Below, one piece after another: positions 6,682 through 13,232 of a stretch of 24,534 nt of DNA (within the stretch, counting starts at the first letter, position 1; each line of letters starts with the position of its first letter). The position numbers were made by a program, and so were the translations under genes. The stretch is from the NCBI GenBank assembly GCA_964477125.1, contig CAYZCZ010000009.1, forward strand, positions 1 through 24,534, written 5' to 3'. The notes under the pieces are model-generated. The model was not told the origin of the DNA and did no database searches. It worked only from the letters and a program-made list of their open reading frames with translations. The stretch is from DALYDK01 sp964477125. GTDB taxonomy: Bacteria; Patescibacteriota; Saccharimonadia; Saccharimonadales; CAIOMD01.

Positions 6682-7203
6682 ATGCTTTTTCTATCAACCC
6701 AATTTCACGATAAAAACTTGTTTAGTGTTAGGACGGGTGGAAAAATTGGTGTTGTAAACAAACCCATTATCAACCCTAACAATCTTCATATTGACGCTTT
6801 TGAATGCACTGATTTTAGAAATAATATTTTAATTTTACTAGATATCCATATAAGAGACTTTTCACCCAAAGGAATAATTATAGATGACCCCTCTGACCTA
6901 AGTGAAGAAGAGGACTTAATAAGATTAAAACCGATAATTACTTTAAACTATTCACTAGTAGGAAAAGTTGTAGTATCTGGGAACAAAAAAGTTGGTAAAG
7001 TAGTTGATTATGCTAGTGATAAAGATAGCTTATTTATTCAAAAACTATACGTAAACCCACCTGTTTGGTCGGCAATTTCCAAACCCCAAATTATTGTAGA
7101 TAGACAATCTGTAATTGAAATAACAGATTCAAAAATAGTTATTAATGGGCCAGAAGAAAGAAACTATGTATCAGAGGGAAACTCAGCAACAGCTATTGGT
7201 TGA
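6682..7203 (+). CDS. PRC-barrel domain protein
   Basis: The 173 residues contain two PRC-barrel-like units. The first is about residues 9-75 (FSVRTGGKIGVVNKPIINP, then a hydrophobic strand and a DFSPKGIIIDD stretch). The second is about residues 91-150 (LVGKVVVSGNKKVGKVVDY, then KDSLFIQKLYVNPP). PRC barrels are small beta-barrels found in RimM and photosynthetic reaction centre H subunits that often mediate RNA or protein contacts; the role here is unknown. There is no signal peptide or membrane helix. The last 40 bases overlap the 3' end of the convergent recX. The gene stands alone on its strand. Confidence 0.75.
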   Translation: MLFLSTQFHDKNLFSVRTGGKIGVVNKPIINPNNLHIDAFECTDFRNNILILLDIHIRDFSPKGIIIDDPSDLSEEEDLIRLKPIITLNYSLVGKVVVSGNKKVGKVVDYASDKDSLFIQKLYVNPPVWSAISKPQIIVDRQSVIEITDSKIVINGPEERNYVSEGNSATAIG

Positions 7204-7793
7204 TCCGCTAAAGATTGCTTGATTAGATCATACGAGAAACCTTGACGCATAAGATAGGTTGTGAGCTTCTGCTTGTCAGGATATTTTTGAAATAATCTCT
7301 TTTTATCTATCAAGTTTTTAATTCTTGTTTCATCTGTTTCACAATTATCATTCAGCGCATCTTCGATGATTGAGCTATGAACACCTTTTGACCTAAGCTC
7401 ATTACTAATAAACCTGTTACTTTTATTTTTAGCCTTTCTTTGCTCAACCCACCACTTGGCAAACCGAACATCATCTTGATAACCTAACCTTATTACTTCA
7501 TTTATTAATTGGTTTGTAACTTCAGTATCTATGCTCTTCTTTTTTAAATATAGCTTTAGTTCCTGGGATGACCTAGGACGTATATATAGCCATTCAATAG
7601 TTCTCATTTTTAATTTACCAAAGTCAGAGATTTTTTTTAATGCATTTAATCCGACTTCATCAATTTCTTGCCCTACCTTAACTTTATTATCAATAATTTG
7701 GCTAAGTGTTAGTGAAAAACTATAATTTCCATCTATAAATACATTCGCCCTATCAGAATTTTTAACTTGGGCTGTAATTTTTGTAATATTCAT
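7164..7793 (-). CDS. recX: RecX regulator of RecA
   Basis: RecX proteins bind RecA filaments and modulate strand exchange. The 209 residues show the three-helix repeats typical of the family: RPRSSQELKLYL near residue 72, GYQDDVRFAKWWVEQR near 104, and MRQGFSYDLIKQSL near the C-terminus. The N-terminal extension of about 60 residues has the beta-strand pattern seen in Gram-positive RecX. It is the third gene of the recA operon, starting three bases after the stop of the small membrane protein. Its 3' end overlaps the convergent PRC-barrel gene by 40 bases. Confidence 0.9.
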   Translation of the reverse strand: MNITKITAQVKNSDRANVFIDGNYSFSLTLSQIIDNKVKVGQEIDEVGLNALKKISDFGKLKMRTIEWLYIRPRSSQELKLYLKKKSIDTEVTNQLINEVIRLGYQDDVRFAKWWVEQRKAKNKSNRFISNELRSKGVHSSIIEDALNDNCETDETRIKNLIDKKRLFQKYPDKQKLTTYLMRQGFSYDLIKQSLADQPIAVAEFPSDT

Positions 7794-7796
7794 ATT

Positions 7797-8249
7797 TTAT
7801 GTAGCTGGAATTAACTTTATATATAAGAGCATCATGATGGCATACCAAAAAATTTCAATTATCCAGCCCCACGAACGTTCTCCCCACTGAATATATGCAT
7901 GAAAATGAGTTAATTTGTTCCTGGGCGGTAAAACTTTAGTTTTGTATTCAAGATAGTATCGATAAAACCAGACTGAATCTGGCAAGACTGCCAAAAACCC
8001 CGAAGCCAACACTAGCCAAACATATTGGCCAGCTGTTACCAAGACAACAAAAAACGTTAGTATAAATATAATTGCATCAACACTTGCAACTAGTTTGAAT
8101 CTTGAATGTCTATCCTCTAGTCCGGGCTCACCAAAATGAGGTAAAGCGTCTAGGACAAAGTGAGAAATTAGCGCCAGTGGCAAAGCCCACCAAGACTTGG
8201 TAACAAGAGCTATATTTGCAGCCGTTATTGCATGATTAGTTGCCGTCAT
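7797..8249 (-). CDS. small membrane protein, YdjM-like (metal-dependent hydrolase family)
   Basis: The 150 residues contain three or four hydrophobic helices. Near the N-terminus are H6 (NHAIT) and the pattern H30-x3-D34-x3-H38 in SHFVLDALPHF, which resembles the membrane-bound hydrolase family typified by E. coli YdjM. Those proteins are annotated as metal-dependent hydrolases, but activity is mostly unproven. It lies between recA (four bases after its stop) and recX, so it is co-expressed with recombination genes. No functional connection is evident. The family assignment rests on the spacing of these few residues. Confidence 0.7.
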   Translation of the reverse strand: MTATNHAITAANIALVTKSWWALPLALISHFVLDALPHFGEPGLEDRHSRFKLVASVDAIIFILTFFVVLVTAGQYVWLVLASGFLAVLPDSVWFYRYYLEYKTKVLPPRNKLTHFHAYIQWGERSWGWIIEIFWYAIMMLLYIKLIPAT

Positions 8250-8253
8250 GGCT

Positions 8254-9276
8254 TTATTTCAATGAAGCGGCCCTAACCAATTTATCTATTTTTTTCAATG
8301 CATCAGGATTATCTACTAAAAATTGTTTAGCGGCTTCGCGGCCCTGCCCAATTTTTGCTCCATCATATTCAAACCAAGCACCAGCCTTACCAACAATTCC
8401 GTCTTCTACAGCCAAGTCCAAAGTTTCACCTTCGCGACTTATGCCAACGTTATACATAATATCGAATTCAGCTTCTCTGAAAGGCGGGGCAATTTTATTT
8501 TTAACGACCTTTACTCTTGCTCGATTGCCAATAATGTCGTCACCACTTTTTATTTGGCTAATTCGTCTTATATCAAGTCGGACAGATGCATAAAACTTGA
8601 GCGCATTTCCACCTGTAGTAGTTTCAGGATTACCAAACATAACGCCAATTTTCATACGAAGTTGATTGATAAATATTACTGTACACTTACTTTTATTTAT
8701 AATGCCCGTTAACTTCCTTAAGGCTTGGCTCATCAACCTAGCTTGCAAACCCATATGAGAATCACCCATATCTCCTTCTATTTCAGCTTGTGGTACTAGC
8801 GCTGCTACCGAGTCAATAACAATCAAATCAACTGCATTGCTCCTTACCAATGTTTCTACTATTTCTAAAGCTTGCTCTCCATTGTCTGGTTGAGCGACTA
8901 ATAAATTTGGTACATCAACGCCAATCTTAGTAGCATATGCAGGGTCAAGTGCATGTTCAGCATCAATGAATGCCGCAGTACCTTTTTCTTTTTGGATTTC
9001 TGCAACAGCATGTAAAGCTAAGGTAGTTTTACCGCTACTTTCTGGACCATAAATTTCAATTATTCTACCTTTTGGTATGCCACCACCCAAGGCAATGTCT
9101 AAACCAAGACTACCTGTAGAAAATGTTTCAACGTCAATTTTAAAATCTCCACCAAGTTGCATTATTGCACCAGCGCCAAACTGTTTTTTTATTTGGTCAA
9201 CGGCTAAGTTTAACGCCTGGCCCTTACCAGTCTCTGCAATATTCGCCACAGTTTTAGGTTCTTTTTTAGATGCCAT
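8254..9276 (-). CDS. recA: recombinase RecA
   Basis: The 340-residue RecA catalyses homologous pairing and strand exchange on single-stranded DNA. Walker A is GPESSGKTT at 77-85, the catalytic Glu lies in FIDAEHALDP, Walker B is DLIVIDSVAAL, and loop L2 is MFGNPETTTGGNALKFY. The C-terminus stops at LVRAASLK and lacks the acidic tail of E. coli RecA. A strong purine-rich ribosome site (AAAGGAAAGAGGG) precedes the ATG. It is the first gene of recA-membrane protein-recX. An inverted repeat over its extended -10 promoter suggests repressor control. No lexA is in the window. Confidence 0.98.
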   Translation of the reverse strand: MASKKEPKTVANIAETGKGQALNLAVDQIKKQFGAGAIMQLGGDFKIDVETFSTGSLGLDIALGGGIPKGRIIEIYGPESSGKTTLALHAVAEIQKEKGTAAFIDAEHALDPAYATKIGVDVPNLLVAQPDNGEQALEIVETLVRSNAVDLIVIDSVAALVPQAEIEGDMGDSHMGLQARLMSQALRKLTGIINKSKCTVIFINQLRMKIGVMFGNPETTTGGNALKFYASVRLDIRRISQIKSGDDIIGNRARVKVVKNKIAPPFREAEFDIMYNVGISREGETLDLAVEDGIVGKAGAWFEYDGAKIGQGREAAKQFLVDNPDALKKIDKLVRAASLK

Positions 9277-9308
9277 TTTTCCCTCTTTCCTTTGTACAAT
9301 TTAACATT

Positions 9309-9330
9309 AGTATAGCAATAAAAATTGCTA
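9309..9330 (-). promoter_or_regulatory. recA extended -10 promoter with overlapping inverted repeat
   Basis: On the minus strand the -10 TATACT (9309-9314) is preceded by TG-C, forming an extended -10, about 32 bases before the ATG. No good -35 is visible. A perfect 7-4-7 inverted repeat, TAGCAAT-AAAA-ATTGCTA (9313-9330), overlaps the TG and first bases of the -10, where a bound repressor would block RNA polymerase. The sequence differs from known LexA boxes. Confidence 0.5.
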
Positions 9331-9409
9331 GTATTTATAGTCGCTGATAATAATACAATGCTTTAAGGGGTTATTTAGTGTATTAATTTAGCTAATAAAT
9401 TGTCAGTTT

Positions 9410-9432
9410 TTAGTATAATTACAGTATACTAA
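9410..9432. promoter_or_regulatory. 8-7-8 inverted repeat over the pilB promoter
   Basis: TTAGTATA-ATTACAG-TATACTAA is a perfect 8-7-8 inverted repeat. It contains two -10-like boxes on the plus strand, TATAAT (9414-9419) and TATACT (9425-9430); the second is 13 bases before the pilB ATG. TTGTCA (9400-9405) is the best -35, 19 bases from TATACT. No Shine-Dalgarno sequence precedes pilB. The rest of the 167-base recA-pilB gap shows nothing further. Confidence 0.4.
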
Positions 9433-9443
9433 CCATAAGTAAT

Positions 9444-11252
9444 ATGCGAATATCAGACAGAATAGTTGAACAACTCATTACAGCCGACGGTAAAATTACC
9501 CCGGAACAGTTAGAAGCGTACAAAGAACAAGGTAGAAACGAAAAAAAACCTCTACAAGATATTGTGCTAAGTGCAAATGCGATTAGTGAACGTGATTTAA
9601 CAAAAGCCTATTCTGAGATAATTGACATTCCATATACGGATATTGATATAAAGAATATCGATAAAGAAATAATGCATTTAGTGCCCGAAAGAATTGCCCG
9701 TCAGTATAACGTAGTTGTTATTGGTGTAAACGATAAAGGCCAAAAACTGCTTGCCATGGATGATCCCGACGACATACAAGCAATTAGCTCACTTCAAAAA
9801 GAACTTGGTAATGACGTTCGTATATTCATGGCTACCAGAACCAATATCTTGCAAGCTATAGACCAATATAGAGAAAATATTAGTAGTGAAATTACCGAAG
9901 TTATATCAGCTGAACAAGAAGAACAAAACAAAGGTGAAAACTTCGACCAAGAAGACTTAGCTGAAGATTCACCAGTTGCCCAAACTGTAAACCTATTAGT
10001 TGAAGGTGCAATTAAATCTGGGGCATCAGATATTCATATCGAACCACGAGAAGGTTATGTATCAGTGCGTTATCGAATTGACGGCATTTTAAGAGAGGTT
10101 AATAAGCTACCTAAAAATGTTCAAGGCGCTTTAGTATCACGTATAAAAATATTATCGAACTTAAAGATTGATGAACGTCGTGCTCCACAAGATGGTCGTT
10201 TCAAAATTGCTATTAACGGGCTTAAGTACGCTTTGCGTGTCTCTACCCTACCCATTACCGATGGCGAAAAAGTGGTTATGCGTATTCTTAATGAATCTTC
10301 CAAAGCATTACTTTTGGAAGATCTTGGTTATTGGGGCGGTTCGCTAGATACAATTAACAAAGCAATCGTCCAGCCCCACGGAATGATTTTAGTCACCGGC
10401 CCAACTGGCTCGGGTAAATCTACGAGTTTGTTTAGTGTACTTAGTTTGCTCAACAATCCAACTGTAAATATTTCCACTATCGAAGACCCTGTTGAATATA
10501 AAATCCCCGGGGCTAATCAAACACAAGTAAATGTTCAGGCAGGTATGACCTTCGGAGCTGGCCTTCGAGCATTACTCCGGCAAGACCCTAACATCATTAT
10601 GGTCGGGGAAATTAGAGACACCGAAACTTCTGGTCTAGCCGTTCAGGCTGCCCTTACAGGTCACCTCGTTTTCGCAACGCTCCATACAAACAATGCCGCT
10701 ACTTGCCTCCCACGATTGCTAGATATGGGAACTGAACCATTTCTTATTGCCAGTACCGTTCGGGCGGTAGTAGGCCAAAGGCTAGTTCGACGTTTATGTA
10801 AAAACTGTCGCGAGCCCATAAGTCCTGGGCCTGAAATTATTAAAAAATTAACAAAAACGTTCAAAATAAAAGTAGCTGAAGATATGAAAAAGATTAATGA
10901 ACTTGAAAAAAGAGCTATAGAAGGTGGCATAGGTACAGACCCACTAGACGCCAAGTCAGATGGAAACAAACTGTCTACGACTTCATCTAACATTACTAGA
11001 ATATGGAAGGCCCATGACGGAGGCTGTGAAGAGTGTGGCCATAATGGTTACAGGGGTAGAATGGGTATCTATGAAGTATTGGGTATTTCTAGCAGTATTG
11101 AAAACTTAATTATAAGTAATTCTACTAGTGATGTAATTCAGGATGAGGCAGTTAAAGAAGGTATGGTACTTATGCAAATGGATGGATTTATAAAAGCATT
11201 AAGAGGTCAAACAACAATTGAAGAAATATTACGGGTTACCGCCGAAGAATAG
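9444..11252 (+). CDS. pilB: type IV pilus assembly ATPase PilB
   Basis: PilB is the cytoplasmic hexameric ATPase that powers pilus extension. The 602 residues show an N-terminal MshEN-like domain (about 1-150), the conserved ASDIHIEP box (194-201), Walker A GPTGSGKST (319-327), Walker B with IIMVGEIRD (384-392), the His-box region GHLVFATLHTNNA, and a zinc-binding pair C452/C455 (CKNC) with C528/C531 (CEEC). The two Cys pairs are further apart than usual because of a charged insertion (about 465-525). It starts the pilus operon and is followed after 23 bases by pilC. No separate PilT retraction ATPase is visible. Confidence 0.96.
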   Translation: MRISDRIVEQLITADGKITPEQLEAYKEQGRNEKKPLQDIVLSANAISERDLTKAYSEIIDIPYTDIDIKNIDKEIMHLVPERIARQYNVVVIGVNDKGQKLLAMDDPDDIQAISSLQKELGNDVRIFMATRTNILQAIDQYRENISSEITEVISAEQEEQNKGENFDQEDLAEDSPVAQTVNLLVEGAIKSGASDIHIEPREGYVSVRYRIDGILREVNKLPKNVQGALVSRIKILSNLKIDERRAPQDGRFKIAINGLKYALRVSTLPITDGEKVVMRILNESSKALLLEDLGYWGGSLDTINKAIVQPHGMILVTGPTGSGKSTSLFSVLSLLNNPTVNISTIEDPVEYKIPGANQTQVNVQAGMTFGAGLRALLRQDPNIIMVGEIRDTETSGLAVQAALTGHLVFATLHTNNAATCLPRLLDMGTEPFLIASTVRAVVGQRLVRRLCKNCREPISPGPEIIKKLTKTFKIKVAEDMKKINELEKRAIEGGIGTDPLDAKSDGNKLSTTSSNITRIWKAHDGGCEECGHNGYRGRMGIYEVLGISSSIENLIISNSTSDVIQDEAVKEGMVLMQMDGFIKALRGQTTIEEILRVTAEE

Positions 11253-11275
11253 TGATATATTAGGAAGCATAAGCG

Positions 11276-12490
11276 ATGGGTAAATATAAATATAAAGCAT
11301 TAGCAAAAGATGGCCGAAAAATAAATGGCAACATAGAGGCCTCGTCTAAGCAGGCAGCAGTTGCTACCTTGCAAAAACAAGGCTTTATGCCTTTGGTTGT
11401 TAAATCTCAGCAAAAAAGAGGAGAAATTAAATTCCTTAATTCAAAGAAAGTAAAATCTAAAGATTTAGTTATGTTCACCCGCCAACTATCTACAATGGTT
11501 TCGGCTGGTGTCCCCCTTACCCGATCACTTACTACGCTCGAAGAACAAACAGACAATAAATATTTTAAAACTGTTATTAACGACATCTCCAAACAAGTTG
11601 AAAGTGGCGAAACTATTGGCGATGCTATGGCCAAATATAATAATGTCTTTGGGGATGTATATATCAATATGGTTAAGGCTGGCGAGGCTGGTGGTATTTT
11701 AGATGACATTCTAAAACGTATCGCTCAACAAACCGAAAAAAACGAAACCATGAAAAAAAAGATAAAAAGTGCCACTACCTACCCAAAGGTTGTTGGTTTT
11801 ATAACAATTGGTGCATTTTTTGGGGTAATGAATATTATAGTTCCAAAAATTGGTGCCATCCTACTGGACCTTGGTGGCCCAGATGCTAAGTTACCACCGC
11901 TAACCGCTGCTATGCTAGCTATTAGTGCTTTTAGTAAACATTATGCAATTGTTATTATTATTGTTAGTGCAATTGGAATATATATGTTTAGAAGATATAT
12001 CAAAACACCAGTTGGAAAGTACAAATTCCATGCTTTCTTACTGCGTATCCCAATACTGAAAGATATTATTATAAAAATTGCTATAGCCAGGTTTGCCAGA
12101 ACTTTTTCTAGTCTTTTGTCATCTGGTGTAAGTGTTATGGAAGCAATAAGAATAACCAGTGGTGCTATTGGCAATAAAGTTATCGAAAAAGAACTACTAG
12201 AAGCATCAAAAGAAGTCCAGGCTGGTAAGCAACTTTCTGAGCCTATAAGCAAAAGTCCCCATTTCCCAAAAATTGTAAGCCAAATGCTAGCAATTGGAGA
12301 GGAAACCGGCGAAATGGATACAATCTTAGTCAAAGTAGCCGATTTTTACGAAGAAGAAGTAGATACTACTATTGATGGCTTAAGCTCAATATTGGAGCCA
12401 TTAATGATTGTGGTCTTAGGTGGTATGGTTGGATTGGTTGCTGCAAGTGTAATGGGTCCAATCGCTTCATTAAGTAGCAGTGTTAAGTAG
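11276..12490 (+). CDS. pilC: type IV pilus inner-membrane platform protein PilC (GspF family)
   Basis: PilC/GspF forms the membrane platform that couples the ATPase to pilin insertion. The 404 residues open with the family start MGKYKYKALAKDGRKINGNI and contain two T2SSF repeats (about 65-190 and 265-390, each beginning ARF/FTRQLS-type and carrying GEETGEMD or GEAGGILD). Three membrane helices lie near 172-195, 221-238 and 378-398. AGGAAG lies eight bases before the ATG. It follows pilB closely, and the pair is separated from the major pilin by 229 bases holding the pilin promoter. Confidence 0.96.
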   Translation: MGKYKYKALAKDGRKINGNIEASSKQAAVATLQKQGFMPLVVKSQQKRGEIKFLNSKKVKSKDLVMFTRQLSTMVSAGVPLTRSLTTLEEQTDNKYFKTVINDISKQVESGETIGDAMAKYNNVFGDVYINMVKAGEAGGILDDILKRIAQQTEKNETMKKKIKSATTYPKVVGFITIGAFFGVMNIIVPKIGAILLDLGGPDAKLPPLTAAMLAISAFSKHYAIVIIIVSAIGIYMFRRYIKTPVGKYKFHAFLLRIPILKDIIIKIAIARFARTFSSLLSSGVSVMEAIRITSGAIGNKVIEKELLEASKEVQAGKQLSEPISKSPHFPKIVSQMLAIGEETGEMDTILVKVADFYEEEVDTTIDGLSSILEPLMIVVLGGMVGLVAASVMGPIASLSSSVK

Positions 12491-12616
12491 CATTTTATTT
12501 CTAAAAAGATTATTAATATAATATTACTATAAAATAATCAATTTAAATATTTACTGTCACTGCCCCCCAATTATTTTAAGTAATTAATATTGAATTCAAA
12601 TTATTGCATTTAACTA

Positions 12617-12644
12617 TTGACAACCACTGTTAGCTATATATAAT
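12617..12644 (+). promoter_or_regulatory. strong promoter of the major pilin
   Basis: TTGACA (12617-12622) and TATAAT (12639-12644) match both consensus hexamers perfectly, with a 16-base spacer. It is the best promoter in the window, as expected for an abundant structural protein. The 126 bases before it (12491-12616) are AT-rich and show no gene or clear terminator for pilC. Confidence 0.85.
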
Positions 12645-12654
12645 CATAAGCAAG

Positions 12655-12673
12655 ATACATGCGATTAATGTAT
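12655..12673 (+). promoter_or_regulatory. 5' hairpin and leader of the pilin mRNA
   Basis: ATACAT-GCGATTA-ATGTAT forms a 6-bp stem with a 7-base loop at the very start of a leader of about 70 bases. The leader ends in AGGAGG (12701-12706), 13 bases before the ATG, which is unusually far. A 5' hairpin of this type can protect mRNA from 5'-dependent decay. No known riboswitch was recognised. Confidence 0.45.
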
Positions 12674-12719
12674 GTCTATCTGAAAATAAGAAATTAATAT
12701 AGGAGGGTGGGCATAAATT

Positions 12720-13142
12720 ATGACCTCACAAAAAACTAAACAAGCAGGTTTTACAATCGTAGAACTTCTAATCGTTATCATTGTTATTGGTATATTGGCA
12801 ACAATTGCCTTCGTATCATATGGTAATGTAACTCGTAAAGCTCGTGATTCCGAGCGTGTTGCAGATGCCAAGGCTATTGCTTCAAAGGCAGAAGAATATT
12901 ACGCAACTAATGGTAGTTACCCAGATGCTACAACATTAGCTGGTCTATCTGGCTTAAATGCAGAATCTAAGAAATCACCCAATGGTGGTGCAGTAGTTAC
13001 TACTGTTCCAACGTTTGGAACAACAGCTAACGACCAGTATGCTTATGTGGTGACAGGCTCTCCTGGAACTTCATTTGTAATCACTTACTGGGATGAAGTT
13101 GCTGGTGGTACTGCTTCCAAGACAGTTACTTCTTCTAACTAA
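12720..13142 (+). CDS. type IV major pilin (prepilin)
   Basis: The 140-residue prepilin has a short basic leader and the type III signal sequence AG|FTIVELLIVIIVIGILA, with cleavage after G10, F11 as the first mature residue and E15 as Glu+5. The hydrophobic alpha-helix continues to about residue 33, and SERVADAKAIASKAEEYYATNGSYP is the usual start of the head domain. There is no Cys, so the head is not closed by a disulfide loop. A consensus promoter, its own leader and a strong terminator immediately downstream make it a highly expressed single-gene unit inside the pil locus, which identifies it as the main subunit rather than a minor pilin. Confidence 0.94.
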   Translation: MTSQKTKQAGFTIVELLIVIIVIGILATIAFVSYGNVTRKARDSERVADAKAIASKAEEYYATNGSYPDATTLAGLSGLNAESKKSPNGGAVVTTVPTFGTTANDQYAYVVTGSPGTSFVITYWDEVAGGTASKTVTSSN

Positions 13143-13160
13143 TTCTAGCAAGATATCAAC

Positions 13161-13194
13161 AATACAGCCCTTTCATAAGGGCTGTATTTTATTT
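13161..13194 (+). terminator. Rho-independent terminator after the major pilin
   Basis: A perfect 12-bp stem, AATACAGCCCTT (13161-13172) with AAGGGCTGTATT (13177-13188), closes a TCAT loop and is followed by TTATTT. It lies 18 bases after the pilin stop and should separate abundant pilin mRNA from the minor pilin genes. Confidence 0.92.
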
Positions 13195-13211
13195 ACTAAG
13201 CTTAAGCAAAT

Positions 13212-13220
13212 TGATATACT
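13212..13220 (+). promoter_or_regulatory. extended -10 promoter of the minor pilin genes
   Basis: TG-A-TATACT (13212-13220) is an extended -10 located after the pilin terminator and 12 bases before the ATG at 13233. The predicted leader is about six bases, with no Shine-Dalgarno sequence. It would restart transcription of the three minor pilin genes at a lower level than the pilin promoter. Confidence 0.5.
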
Positions 13221-13232
13221 TTAAACAGTATT

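Noticed and set aside
9313..9330. Known LexA (SOS) box at recA
   Set aside because: The inverted repeat does not match the Gram-positive or proteobacterial LexA consensus, so I report it only as an unassigned repeat.
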